A DNA stretch of 64,000 nucleotides from Pedobacter sp. D749 (GCF_019317285.1 NZ_CP079218.1:2728001-2792000); one strand, 5' to 3'. Positions 19,764 to 28,856 are shown, counted from the stretch's first letter. The notes: generated by a model from the sequence alone, not told the origin. Translations and numbers: made by a program.

Positions 19764-22498
19764 TATTCGAATAACCAGTCTATATCTTTTCCCCTACCAT
19801 CTAAACCTGCATTAAAAATGCGTAGTTCCTGTTTATCATCAATAAAACCTAAAACCAAACAGACTCCTTTTCCTAAATTTAATGTATGCGTTCCGGCCGG
19901 GAAAGCATAAGCGTGTACATTTACCGGAGGAAAACCATAAGGCACCAGCGCATTCGATATTTTAATTTCGGATTGACCATAATTATTGGCACTTGCATCG
20001 GTTTCCAATTGTGGTGGAGCCAGGTATTGCGCGTTTTTCTGGTTAAAAAAGCCAACCAATAATTTAACAGGAGATTTGGTGCTGAACTTTATTTCTGTAC
20101 CGTTTTTAATTTGTTGTGCTTTGCTCAATTTAATACCCTTTAAACCGCTTAACTGCCCGGCCACTTCTTTGATTTTAACTGTTGTATCCGTAAAAAGCGG
20201 AGCATCTTTGGCGATGGTATAATTTTCAGCTTGGTTCAATATCTTAACATCGGCTGTTTTATAGGGTATAATTGCAGCAATTGTTCCTACTTTTATTAAT
20301 TTTAAAGAATCGATGCTCCTTTTAAAATGATTTAATTCCTTGGTAAAAATGGGTAACATTTCTCTCCAATGGATAAAAGTTTTATCTACACCACGCATCG
20401 GTATTTTACGTTGCTTTGTTTGCATACTGTTGGCATACAAATAATGATGATCTGTTAGTTTAACCAGTTCCGAATAGTAATTAACGCTTTTTTGCAGAAA
20501 AGGCAAGGCCTGTTCTAAATCGCTTACCTGGTTCGAGTATTTATACCGCAATATCCAAAGCGCTGCTTTTACTTTCTCCGCATAAAAATTGGCCATGGCA
20601 TCATAACAATAAATGTCGTTTTTAAGCCTTTTAAATTCTGCGGTATCTTTTCTTACATTTGGTGCGGCCTGATTAATCGATTGAATAGCTTTTTTGCCGT
20701 GTTCAACCACCTCTTTTGCCACCTGAACGGGTGTTTCGCCAATATGTCCCTGCTTCTTCCATTCCTTTTCTGCATAATCAATAATCATTTCACCTTCTGG
20801 CGCTTCCGACTCATATAACAAGGTAAAAAGTCCGTATCGGTACGGATTGATCAGTTGTGTCACTAACATACCCAAGGTCAGCGTTTGCCGGTTACCATCG
20901 GTAATGCCGTATCTGCGTAAAAGTTTAGGCGATATCTCTCCAGATTCTTCATAGGCATTTAAAATGGCTTTGCCACCAATTAAATTGGTTCCGTATTTAT
21001 CACTGAGTTCTTTGCCCCAATAATCGATTTCCTGTTTGCGGTCGCGCTGCGAATTCCACGAATACCTCGCCCATTCTTTATACCAGATCCAATCGCGGTC
21101 TACCTCTAACAACCTGCCTTTTACTTCATCAGCTGAATACGGCCAGTCCCAATAACTTGCCTGTGGATATAAATGTAATCCCTTGGCGCCATAAATTTTA
21201 TTCATCGCCTGCACCGATTTCTGGATAAAATCTGCTGAACCATATCTAAATGGTTCAAGATTAGCTAAAATATGCACATTAGAAATGTTAACCGTTCCAA
21301 TAGCCGCCAACTTTCTGTTCAGATCGGCCCATGCGCCACGCGGCGTATAAGTGGTTAAGGCCTCTCCGTTAAACTTATTTTCAGTATATAAATTATGATA
21401 AAGTGGCAATGCGGCTTTCATTACGCTGGGCGCATCTGTATCATGTGCACGCAATACAATCGGAGGCTCTTCTTTAATTCCGGCAGCTTTTAATCCATCT
21501 TTTACCCCCGGGATAATGGTTTTGGTAAACCAATCAATATCATCTTGTCCAACGCCTTCCATCGCCTCTCCCAAAGCCACCATTAACCCCACATTTGGAT
21601 ATTTCTCTACAAAACCAGCAATCGATTTTCGGGTGTAATCAGCAATTAAAGGAATAATCGGACGGTTTCTATCCTGTGTTTTTAATCCATATTTAGCGGC
21701 AAAAGGTTTTGGGATGATGATATTATAAAACATTTGGATTACCCAAATTCCGCGTTTATCAGCTTCTGTGGTTAAAAACCGAAAAATCTCTTCATTCTTT
21801 TTTAATGTAGCATCATCTACCTCTACAGCATAAGGATAATCCTTTAACCTCAATAAAGAAGAAAAGGGATGGCCATTCCACAAATAAAGCGAGTTATAAC
21901 GGTTCTCGACCATCATATCGAGGTATTTGATCCATAAAGCTTTATCATATAACCAGGGAAAAGTTTCGGGTGTGTATGGATATTCGTAAACATCATGTCC
22001 GGGCAGGTAGTCTGGTTTCTGCAAGCCGATACAAGTGCCGCGTAATACCATTTCGGGTTGATCGGACATGGTTAGCTGCAATGGTAATTTACCGTTACTT
22101 TTAATTTGATCTGCTAATTCAATACAGCCATACAAGGCACCCGATGCATCGTTACCAATGATATAAATGGCACCATTTTTTGAGGTATAAATATGGAAAC
22201 CTTCTTTTTTTGTAATGGAGATTTTATTTTTAATTTCTGCAGGAAGATGATTGGCGAAGAGCTTATCGGAAAATATACCGATTGCAATCATATTGCTTAC
22301 GCTACCGATTTTGTCTTTCTGTTCGATTTTGATCGAATAATTTAATTTAGTTAAAGCTTTTGAAATTCTTTCTGCGCCAAAACCTACGCGAACATGGTGC
22401 TCAGTAGAAATAACAATCGTTTTTTGTGCACGCTGCGTTGCATGAGATAATGGTATTGACAAAAAAAAGCAGGAAATAAAAATCAGAAAATTTCTCAT
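19763..22498 (-). CDS. Large secreted TIM-barrel glycosidase, GH67-like (alpha-glucuronidase/alpha-galacturonidase type)
   Basis: 911 residues, signal peptide 1-20. An N-terminal alpha/beta domain of the GH67/GH20 accessory type is suggested by FHIYTSKNGAIYIIGNDASGALYGCIELADQI (about 100-131). It is followed by a TIM barrel with MMVENRYNSLYLWNGHPF, GIWVIQMFYNIIIP, VGLMVALGEAMEG (a candidate acidic residue in GEAMEG) and PPIVLRAHDTD. A helical region and a C-terminal beta domain follow. I recall similar Bacteroidota proteins annotated as alpha-galacturonidase, but this is memory, not a search. It is the first gene of the minus-strand glycosidase run, behind the divergent promoter region at 22499-22765. 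A uronic-acid exo-activity would fit next to GH28. Confidence 0.6.
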   Translation of the reverse strand: MRNFLIFISCFFLSIPLSHATQRAQKTIVISTEHHVRVGFGAERISKALTKLNYSIKIEQKDKIGSVSNMIAIGIFSDKLFANHLPAEIKNKISITKKEGFHIYTSKNGAIYIIGNDASGALYGCIELADQIKSNGKLPLQLTMSDQPEMVLRGTCIGLQKPDYLPGHDVYEYPYTPETFPWLYDKALWIKYLDMMVENRYNSLYLWNGHPFSSLLRLKDYPYAVEVDDATLKKNEEIFRFLTTEADKRGIWVIQMFYNIIIPKPFAAKYGLKTQDRNRPIIPLIADYTRKSIAGFVEKYPNVGLMVALGEAMEGVGQDDIDWFTKTIIPGVKDGLKAAGIKEEPPIVLRAHDTDAPSVMKAALPLYHNLYTENKFNGEALTTYTPRGAWADLNRKLAAIGTVNISNVHILANLEPFRYGSADFIQKSVQAMNKIYGAKGLHLYPQASYWDWPYSADEVKGRLLEVDRDWIWYKEWARYSWNSQRDRKQEIDYWGKELSDKYGTNLIGGKAILNAYEESGEISPKLLRRYGITDGNRQTLTLGMLVTQLINPYRYGLFTLLYESEAPEGEMIIDYAEKEWKKQGHIGETPVQVAKEVVEHGKKAIQSINQAAPNVRKDTAEFKRLKNDIYCYDAMANFYAEKVKAALWILRYKYSNQVSDLEQALPFLQKSVNYYSELVKLTDHHYLYANSMQTKQRKIPMRGVDKTFIHWREMLPIFTKELNHFKRSIDSLKLIKVGTIAAIIPYKTADVKILNQAENYTIAKDAPLFTDTTVKIKEVAGQLSGLKGIKLSKAQQIKNGTEIKFSTKSPVKLLVGFFNQKNAQYLAPPQLETDASANNYGQSEIKISNALVPYGFPPVNVHAYAFPAGTHTLNLGKGVCLVLGFIDDKQELRIFNAGLDGRGKDIDWLFE

Positions 22499-22765
22499 TC
22501 GATTTGTAGCTTACCACTCTCCTTTTACAGAAAGATGAAATGTGATATCTGGTTAAAATATTATTTAAATATAAAAATAATATTCAAATATAAGTAAATT
22601 AGCTTTCTGTGTTTGTAAAATTTATGCAAGGTAAGGCAGTTGGGATGTTACAGGCGGAGTATGACAATATCTGTTAATATTTAGACAAGAAGATAAAATT
22701 TTTAACCAACAATATTTATTTTATTTGTATTGTATATTCTAATCAATTATAATTTATAACCATAC
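22499..22765. promoter_or_regulatory. Divergent promoter region between glycosidase operon and deoxysugar operon
   Basis: 267 AT-rich bases between two divergent operons. On the minus strand TATATTTG (complement of 22585-22592) fits the Bacteroidota -7 box TAnnTTTG and would give a leader of about 80 bases, but no TTTG is found at the -33 position. No clear plus-strand match was found. Shared control of both operons is an inference from layout. Confidence 0.45.
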
Positions 22766-23530
22766 ATGTTTTCATTAAAAAACAAAAGAGCCGTGGTTAC
22801 AGGCGGAGGAAGCGGCATTGGAAAGGCCATTGCAACCATTTTAGCTAAACAGGGCGCTGAAGTTCACATCATCGAACTGGGAACTGAACAGGCGCAGGAT
22901 ACGATCAATGAAATTAAGGAAAATGGCGGTACAGCATTTAGTTATGCCTGCGATGTTTCTGACCATAAAGCAGTTCATGAGATTTTTAACCAGATCGGGC
23001 AGATCAACATCCTGATCAATAATGCAGGCATTGCGCATATCGGAAAGGCTGATACGACTGAAGAAGCCGATTTTGACCGTGTAATGCGCGTAAACGTTAA
23101 AGGTGTTTACAACTGTTTGCATGCAGCCATTCCACAGATCCGCTTGGCAGGTGGTGGTGTAATCATCAATATGGCGTCAATTGCTGCTTTGGTGGGCCTA
23201 CCCGATCGTTTCGTGTATAGTGCGGCAAAAGGTGCAGTGAAAGCCATGACCATGAGTGTGGCCAAAGATTATATCGGCGAAAACATCAGGTGTAATTCCA
23301 TCTCTCCGGCAAGGGTACACACGCCTTTTGTAGATGGCTTTTTACAGAAAAACTATCCGGATAATATCCCTGAAATGTTCGAAAAGCTTTCTAAAACACA
23401 ACCTATCGGCCGGATGGCGAAACCGGAAGAAGTAGGCGCGCTGGCTTTATATCTGTGCAGTGATGAAGCTTCTTTTATTACGGGCTGCGATTACCCGATT
23501 GATGGTGGATTTACAACCTTAAACAATTAA
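22766..23530 (+). CDS. SDR-family dehydrogenase, likely 2-keto-3-deoxy-L-fuconate dehydrogenase
   Basis: Cytoplasmic short-chain dehydrogenase of 254 residues. The Rossmann glycine motif is TGGGSGIG (about 12-19), the structural NNAG is at about 89-92, Ser sits in NMASIAALVG, and the catalytic YSAAKG is at about 151-156. The acidic HIIELGTE after beta-2 suggests NAD preference. The following genes (FAH hydrolase, mutarotase, lactonase, lactate dehydrogenase) make the best fit oxidation of 2-keto-3-deoxy-L-fuconate (or rhamnonate) to the 2,4-diketo acid. L-fucose 1-dehydrogenase is the alternative. It is first in the plus-strand operon; the FAH gene begins 24 bases later. Confidence 0.85.
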   Translation: MFSLKNKRAVVTGGGSGIGKAIATILAKQGAEVHIIELGTEQAQDTINEIKENGGTAFSYACDVSDHKAVHEIFNQIGQINILINNAGIAHIGKADTTEEADFDRVMRVNVKGVYNCLHAAIPQIRLAGGGVIINMASIAALVGLPDRFVYSAAKGAVKAMTMSVAKDYIGENIRCNSISPARVHTPFVDGFLQKNYPDNIPEMFEKLSKTQPIGRMAKPEEVGALALYLCSDEASFITGCDYPIDGGFTTLNN

Positions 23531-23554
23531 TAACGAAATTTTAAATATAAAATA

Positions 23555-24409
23555 ATGAAATTAATACGATTTGGAGAAGCGGGAGCTGAAAAACCTGGAG
23601 TAATCATTAACGATAATTATTTCGATGTTTCTGCACTGGTAAAAGATTATAACGAAGAGTTTTTTGCTGGCGATGGTTTAGAAAAACTTAAAAAAGACAT
23701 CGAATCTGCAGATTTACCTCAGGTTGATAAAGGTGTACGCCTTGGTCCTGCTTTGGCACGTCCTTCTAAAATTATCTGTGTAGGTTTAAATTACAAAGAC
23801 CACGCAGCCGAAACCAATGCCCCTATTCCAACCGAGCCGATTTTATTTTTCAAGGCTACTTCGGCAATAGTTGGCCCAAATGACGACCTGATTATCCCAA
23901 AAAACAGTAAAAAAACCGATTGGGAAGTAGAATTGGGCATTGTTGTGGGTAAAAAAGCGAGTTATGTTTCTGAAGAAAATGCTTTGGATCACATCGCAGG
24001 TTATATATTGCACAACGATTATAGCGAACGTGAGTTTCAGATTGAAAGAAACGGCCAGTGGGTAAAAGGAAAAAGCTGCGATACTTTTGCGCCGATCGGT
24101 CCATTTATCGCCACTCAGGATGAAATTGCCGATGTACACAATCTTCGCCTTTGGCTAACCGTAAACGGAAAAACCTTACAGGATGGAAATACTTCGAACC
24201 TGATTTTCAATGTTCCTTTTATGATTTCATACATCAGCCAGTTTATGACGCTTTTGCCAGGAGATGTAATTAGTACAGGAACACCAGCCGGCGTTGGATT
24301 AGGCCAAAAACCAGAACCCTGGTACTTAAAAGCAGGCGATGTGGTTGAATTGGGTATTGATGGTTTAGGTACCAGCAAACAAACGGCTAAAGCTTACGGC
24401 GAAAATTAA
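23555..24409 (+). CDS. Fumarylacetoacetate-hydrolase family protein, likely 2,4-diketo-3-deoxy-L-fuconate hydrolase
   Basis: 284 residues, cytoplasmic. It carries the FAH C-terminal fold: KIICVGLNYKDHAAE, PILFFKATSAIVGPND, then metal ligands in DWEVELGIVVGK and HNDYSER, and STGTPAGVGLG near the end. This subfamily includes hydrolases that cleave 2,4-diketo-3-deoxy sugar acids to pyruvate plus a 2-hydroxy acid. With 6-deoxyhexoses the second product is L-lactate, which matches the L-lactate dehydrogenase gene at 25799. Stop and next start are separated by one base (TAATATG), so it is co-translated with the mutarotase. A second, more distant FAH protein is at 57067. Confidence 0.88.
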   Translation: MKLIRFGEAGAEKPGVIINDNYFDVSALVKDYNEEFFAGDGLEKLKKDIESADLPQVDKGVRLGPALARPSKIICVGLNYKDHAAETNAPIPTEPILFFKATSAIVGPNDDLIIPKNSKKTDWEVELGIVVGKKASYVSEENALDHIAGYILHNDYSEREFQIERNGQWVKGKSCDTFAPIGPFIATQDEIADVHNLRLWLTVNGKTLQDGNTSNLIFNVPFMISYISQFMTLLPGDVISTGTPAGVGLGQKPEPWYLKAGDVVELGIDGLGTSKQTAKAYGEN

Positions 24410-24410
24410 T

Positions 24411-24740
24411 ATGAAAAGATATTGCCTGGCGCTCGATCTGGTTGACGATGTAAAGCTTATTGAAGAATATAAGCAATACCATCAGTCAGTTTGGCCTGAA
24501 ATCAAAGAAAGTATCAGCTCCTCTGGCATCGAGAATATGGAGATATATCTCGCTGGTAACCGGCTGTTTATGATTATGGAGGTGAATGAAAGTTTTTCTT
24601 TTGAAGCTAAAGGTACGGCCGATTTAGCCAACCCAAAAGTGCAGGAATGGGAAACCCTGATGTGGAAATTCCAGCAGGCTTTGCCTGGAGCTAAACCGGG
24701 TGAAAAGTGGATCTTAATGGAGCAGATATTTAAACTTTAA
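24411..24740 (+). CDS. L-rhamnose mutarotase family protein (RhaM-like)
   Basis: 109 residues, the normal size for RhaM (DUF718/COG3254). Visible family features are MKRYCLALDLVDD at the start, an active-site-like YHQSVWPEI (about 23-31), IENMEIYLAGNRLFMIME and a C-terminal WKFQQALPGAKPGEKWILMEQIF. RhaM interconverts the anomers of L-rhamnose and its relatives act on L-fucose. It supplies the anomer used by the sugar 1-dehydrogenase. It lies between the FAH and lactonase genes with gaps of 1 and 12 bases. Which of the two 6-deoxysugars is used cannot be decided; the GH95 enzyme favours fucose. Confidence 0.9.
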   Translation: MKRYCLALDLVDDVKLIEEYKQYHQSVWPEIKESISSSGIENMEIYLAGNRLFMIMEVNESFSFEAKGTADLANPKVQEWETLMWKFQQALPGAKPGEKWILMEQIFKL

Positions 24741-24752
24741 TGCCTTTACAAC

Positions 24753-25574
24753 ATGATTGATACGCATGTACATTTTTGGAATTTCGATCCGGTTAGAGAT
24801 AATTGGATTAGCAATGATATGAAAATTATCCGTAAAGATTTTTCTCCGGAGAACCTTATGGAGCCTTATAACCAACTGCATATTACCGGATGTATTGCCG
24901 TGCAGGCCAGTCAGTCGGAAGAGGAAAATCATTTTCTCTTAAAGCTGGCAGCGCAAAACGAAATCATAAAAGGCATTGTGGGCTGGGTTGATTTGCTTAA
25001 TCCCAATCTGGATGAACGTTTAAATTACTGGCAAAATCATAAGACCATTAAAGGCTGGCGACATGTGCTGCAGGCTGAGAACCGTGATTTTATACTTAAC
25101 CCGGCTTTTATTGCGGGTGTTAAACAGTTAAAAAAATACAATTATACTTACGATCTATTGTGTTACCACAATCAGTTGGAAGCCATTATACAAATGGTTG
25201 ATCAGATTCCGGATCAGCCATTTGTATTGGACCATTGCGGTAAACCTGATGTAAAAAGTCAGGATTTGAAAGCCTGGACTGAAAACATTAAAACTTTGGC
25301 TGCAAACCCCAATGTACAATGTAAAGTGTCAGGTCTTTTAGCCGAAGCCGACTGGCAAAACTGGACGGAGAAAGAATTATTTAACTGCTTCGATGTGATC
25401 TTTGAAGCGTTTTGCCCTGAACGCGTCATGTATGGCAGCGACTGGCCGGTAATGCTGATCAGCAGACCTTATGAAGATTGGTTTAATTTAGTTACTAAGT
25501 ATACAGAACGGTTTTCTTTGGAAGAACGTAAACTGATTTTTAATGATAATGCGAAAGCTTTTTATGGGGTTTAG
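24753..25574 (+). CDS. Amidohydrolase-family lactonase (L-fucono/L-rhamnono-lactonase type)
   Basis: 273 residues of the COG3618 metal-dependent hydrolase family. The N-terminal HxH is DTHVHFW, the barrel histidine is in VLDHCGKP (about 163-170), and the terminal metal-site aspartate is in MYGSDWPV (about 225-232). These enzymes open sugar-1,4- or 1,5-lactones made by sugar 1-dehydrogenases, giving L-fuconate or L-rhamnonate. Context is fully consistent: mutarotase 12 bases upstream, and hydrolase and SDR before it. The next gene (lactate dehydrogenase) follows a palindromic repeat at 25590. No signal peptide; cytoplasmic. Confidence 0.9.
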   Translation: MIDTHVHFWNFDPVRDNWISNDMKIIRKDFSPENLMEPYNQLHITGCIAVQASQSEEENHFLLKLAAQNEIIKGIVGWVDLLNPNLDERLNYWQNHKTIKGWRHVLQAENRDFILNPAFIAGVKQLKKYNYTYDLLCYHNQLEAIIQMVDQIPDQPFVLDHCGKPDVKSQDLKAWTENIKTLAANPNVQCKVSGLLAEADWQNWTEKELFNCFDVIFEAFCPERVMYGSDWPVMLISRPYEDWFNLVTKYTERFSLEERKLIFNDNAKAFYGV

Positions 25575-25589
25575 TTTTATATATGCGCT

Positions 25590-25678
25590 AACGCTCGTTT
25601 CCAACGAGCGTTGAATATTTTATCGTTTGTAACGATATAATCGTTTTGCTATTTATGCACTCGTTTGGAAACGAGCGC
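25590..25678. repeat. Composite palindromic repeat (REP-like), copy 2
   Basis: Homologous to 7173-7262: hairpins at 25590-25612 (10-base stem AACGCTCGTT), 25622-25636 (ATCGTT stem) and 25657-25678 (CTCGTTT stem; one mismatch at its base). The inter-hairpin text (TGAATA, then TTTATCGTTT) is also shared. It sits 15 bases after the lactonase stop and separates it from the lactate dehydrogenase gene. Confidence 0.85.
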
Positions 25679-25798
25679 AAACAAATTCCAACATAAAACG
25701 ATCAATACAAAAATAGCAGATAGTGCAGGATGGAAAACTTAATACAAAACATTAGTTTTCAATTTTAAAACACAATCTGACCAACACAATATTTAATT

Positions 25799-26968
25799 AT
25801 GAGTAAAAAGATTACATTCCCTTACCATCCTCAATTCCCTTCTGTAGCCGATTTAAGAAAAAAAGCAAAATCAAGAATCCCTAAATTTGCTTTTGATTAC
25901 CTGGAGGGTGGTTGTAATGAGGGACTTAATTTATCGAGAAACGAGAGCGACTTCGATAATATTTACCTTAAACCGAATTACTTACGTGTTGGTGGAGATA
26001 TCGACATGTCGGTTGAACTTTTTGGCCGTAAATACAGTGCGCCATTTGGCATTTCTCCGATTGGTTTACAAGGTTTAATGTGGCCCAATGCACCTGAAAT
26101 TCTGGCTAAAGCAGCGGCCAAACATGATATCCCCTATACACTCAGTACAGTATCTACCAGTAGTATCGAACGCATTGCAGAAGTTTCAGAAGGAAAAGCC
26201 TGGTTTCAGCTTTATCACCCTACTGAAAACAAACTGCGGGATGATATTTTATCAAGGTTAAAAGCAGTTGAGTGTCCGGTTTTAGTGGTACTGGTAGATG
26301 TTCCTGCCTTTGGATTAAGGTATAAGGAAATTAAAAGTGGTCTTTCTATACCGCCTAAAATGTCGATAAGTAATATTTTACAGGCCTTCGCAAGACCTTT
26401 ATGGGGGATTAAAACACTTCAGCATGGCATCCCTTCATTTGCTACCTTAAAGCCCTACATGGAAAAAGGAATGGATATGTCGCAGCTCGGACAGTTTATG
26501 AACAGAACATTTACTGGGAAAGTTGATATTGAAAAAGTTTCCGCCATCCGCGAAATCTGGAAAGGCCCCTTGGTATTAAAAGGCATCGCTACCGACGAAG
26601 ATATGCAGGCAGCCATACAAATTGGTGTTGATGGGGTTATTGTTTCGAATCACGGTGGGCGACAAATTGATGCGGGTGAATCATCGATCAATTCTTTAAT
26701 CAAACTTGCCGGAAATGAGATTTACAAATCAAAACTCAAAATCATGTTGGATGGAGGAATCCGTTCGGGTGTTGATTTGGCAAGGGCACATGCAGTAGGT
26801 TCTGAATTCAACTTTATGGGCCGTCCGTTTATGTATGGCGTTGGCGCATTGGGTGATGAGGGCGGTGAACATACGATCAATATGTTTAAAACCCATTTGT
26901 ACCAGATTATGCAACAACTCACCATCGAAAAAATTTCACAATTCCCTGAAAGGTTATTGGAAGTATAA
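25799..26968 (+). CDS. lldD: FMN-dependent alpha-hydroxy-acid dehydrogenase (L-lactate dehydrogenase type)
   Basis: 389 residues with the flavin TIM-barrel signature: FAFDYLEGGCNEGLNLSRNESDF near the N-terminus, SPIGLQGLMWPNAPEILAKAA, and the active-site VSNHGGRQIDAG (catalytic His and Arg, about 281-292). LDGGIRSGVDLARA binds the FMN phosphate. The family oxidises L-lactate (or glycolate, mandelate) to the 2-keto acid. The best role here is converting the L-lactate released from the 2,4-diketo-3-deoxy acid to pyruvate, closing the pathway. It is separated from the lactonase by 224 bases including a REP-like element, so it may be a second transcript. The symbol is by family, not proven orthology. 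Confidence 0.85.
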   Translation: MSKKITFPYHPQFPSVADLRKKAKSRIPKFAFDYLEGGCNEGLNLSRNESDFDNIYLKPNYLRVGGDIDMSVELFGRKYSAPFGISPIGLQGLMWPNAPEILAKAAAKHDIPYTLSTVSTSSIERIAEVSEGKAWFQLYHPTENKLRDDILSRLKAVECPVLVVLVDVPAFGLRYKEIKSGLSIPPKMSISNILQAFARPLWGIKTLQHGIPSFATLKPYMEKGMDMSQLGQFMNRTFTGKVDIEKVSAIREIWKGPLVLKGIATDEDMQAAIQIGVDGVIVSNHGGRQIDAGESSINSLIKLAGNEIYKSKLKIMLDGGIRSGVDLARAHAVGSEFNFMGRPFMYGVGALGDEGGEHTINMFKTHLYQIMQQLTIEKISQFPERLLEV

Positions 26969-27704
26969 AAAAGGCTGTATCAATCAACCTTGCTTTCTCA
27001 GAAGTTTGTCACGTTGAGCCTGTCGAGAAACGCCCACATAATATAATGGTTGTTTTATACAGGCTACTATTTAACAGATTCCAATATAAAAATCGTCATT
27101 GCGAGGAACGAAGCAATCTTAATGCTCACGTTAGTAGCGGTCGTTTTAAGATTGCTTCGTCGGCTGAAGAAGCCTTCTCGCAATGACGATTCCTGATAGC
27201 CTACAGTTCGATAAAAATTCTCCTGCCAGCTATATTGATTTTTATAAAATAAATCACTTCTACCATTGACGTTATTTTATAATTATTATTAATCAGCACT
27301 CTAACTACTTTAGTATTTCCGCCCAGCTAGGCCATAGCACTATATCCCCGTTCTGCTTAAATCCGGCCTAACAAATTTTTCGGGCTGCACTGCCTAAGCC
27401 GACCTATTAGCTTCAAAAGAAAACGGCGAAGCCCTCATGAATGCAGCTGAAAGTTATAAACAACAAATGAATAAATTTTCAGCCGGTGTTTTTTGTTTTT
27501 TCATGGGCCTTTATATTTTCAACAGCATTCAAGCTAGCTCTGCTGGTGTTTTTGACACCAAAAAGAAAGAGCCCTTCGGCGGCGGTGAGCCGAAGCAAGA
27601 CCGCGCCGTAGGGCAAGGAAAAACAATTGTACATCGCTCATATTGATTTATAAAATAAATCAACCCTCAGATAACAATTCAATATTTATGATACAGCTTT
27701 AACC
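26969..27704. other. Repeat-rich intergenic region
   Basis: 736 bases without a convincing gene. It contains a half-palindrome GTTGAGCCTGTCGAGAAACG (27014-27033), the palindromic element at 27094-27188 with homologous flanking sequence to about 27260, and a stretch at about 27540-27640 with GGCGGCGGTGAGCCG. The end (about 27640-27680) resembles the flank of the element again (ATTGATTT, AAATAAATCA, CCCTCAG). An open frame at 27437-27646 looks like repeat sequence, not a protein. Confidence 0.6.
27094..27188. repeat. MITE-like palindromic element, copy 1
   Basis: About 95 bases with terminal inverted repeats: CGTCATTGCGAG at the left end and CTCGCAATGACG at the right. An inner pair GAAGCAATCTTA/TAAGATTGCTTC adds a second stem. 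A diverged full-length copy lies at 58627-58721 and similarity continues about 70 bases past the right end in both. No transposase is encoded, so if mobile it is non-autonomous. Confidence 0.85.
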
Positions 27705-28856
27705 TTATTTCGAAAACTTGTAGGTGGTACTCGTTTTATATGTTTCGCCTGGTTTAAGTACGGTTGAAGCAAAATTCGGGTGGTTTGGTGCATCAGGGAA
27801 GTGTTGCGTCTCTAAACAGAAAGCCGAACGGTGCGGGTAAGATTTACCACCTTTACCATCCTTATCCGCCCCGGTTAAGAAATTACCACTGTAAAACTGT
27901 AAGCCAGGCTCGGTGGTGATCACTGATAAAACAATCCCGGTTTTAGTACTTTTTACCACAGCTACCGGTGTTTTACCATCATGGTGGGTTAAGGCAAAGT
28001 TATGGTCGTAACCTTTACCAAATTTTAATTGCTCGTCGTTATCGCCAATTTGTTTACCAATTAGTTTTGCTTTGTTAAAATCGAAAGCAGTACCTGCAAC
28101 AGGTTGCAATTTTCCGGTTGGAATCAGGGTCGAATCAACTGGTGTGTAAGTATTGGCATCAATCATCAGTTCGTGATCCAAAATGGTACTGTCGCCTTCA
28201 CCGTTTAGGTTAAAATATGCGTGGTTAGTCAAGTTTACAATAGTCGTTTTGTCGGTAGTAGCCGCGTAATCAATTTGCAGTGAATTATCGTCGGTTAAAG
28301 TATAGGTTACTTTCACATCCAATTTACCAGGATAACCAGCTTCGCCATCGTTAGAAACGTAACTCAATTCAAGCTTCGTACTATCCACTTGTTTTGCATC
28401 CCATACTTTGCCGAAAAAGCCATCAGTACCGCCATGCAAGGTATTTACGCCATCGTTAAGCTGTAACTGGTATTCTTTTCCATCTAAAGTAAATTTACCT
28501 TTGCCAATGCGGTTTCCGTAGCGACCAATCAATGCGCCGAAAAATGGTTCACCTTTTTTACGGTAAGCACCCACGCTATCGTAGCCGAGTACCACATCGG
28601 TTAATTTGTTGTTTTTATCTGGCACCAATAAGGAAACTATCCTACCGCCGAAATTGCTGATCGATACCGAAGCACCTTGTTTGTTTTTCAACGTGTAAAG
28701 TTTAACTGCTTTACCATCAATGGTCGCGCTGTATTTTAACGAATCTTGCTGTGTACTACTTGTTGCACCTTTATCGGTTTTAGGATTACATGCACTAAAA
28801 GCAAGGGCTACACACAAGGTAGCCAATGGTAATGCCTTAAGAAATGGTTTTTTCAT
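27705..28856 (-). CDS. galM: Aldose 1-epimerase (galactose mutarotase), lipoprotein form
   Basis: 383 residues. The N-terminus is a lipoprotein signal (LCVALAFSACNPK), so the mature protein is predicted to be membrane-anchored and periplasmic, unlike the cytoplasmic enzyme of enterobacteria. GalM motifs are clear: FGGRIVSLLVPDKNNKLTDVVLGYD, RYGNRIGKGKFTLDG (about 112-126), GGTDGFFGKVWDAKQ, the catalytic NLTNHAYFNLNGEG (about 206-219) and, near the end, GLQFYSGNFL with FCLETQHFPDAPNHPNF (catalytic Glu). It interconverts the anomers of galactose and related aldoses released outside the inner membrane. It stands alone, on the strand opposite to the neighbouring HAD gene. Confidence 0.95.
   Translation of the reverse strand: MKKPFLKALPLATLCVALAFSACNPKTDKGATSSTQQDSLKYSATIDGKAVKLYTLKNKQGASVSISNFGGRIVSLLVPDKNNKLTDVVLGYDSVGAYRKKGEPFFGALIGRYGNRIGKGKFTLDGKEYQLQLNDGVNTLHGGTDGFFGKVWDAKQVDSTKLELSYVSNDGEAGYPGKLDVKVTYTLTDDNSLQIDYAATTDKTTIVNLTNHAYFNLNGEGDSTILDHELMIDANTYTPVDSTLIPTGKLQPVAGTAFDFNKAKLIGKQIGDNDEQLKFGKGYDHNFALTHHDGKTPVAVVKSTKTGIVLSVITTEPGLQFYSGNFLTGADKDGKGGKSYPHRSAFCLETQHFPDAPNHPNFASTVLKPGETYKTSTTYKFSK

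Noticed and set aside
27437..27646. Open frame of 69 codons in the repeat region
   Set aside because: It lies among palindromic repeats, has a low-complexity GGG/EP stretch, and shows no family likeness; more likely repeat sequence that happens to be open.
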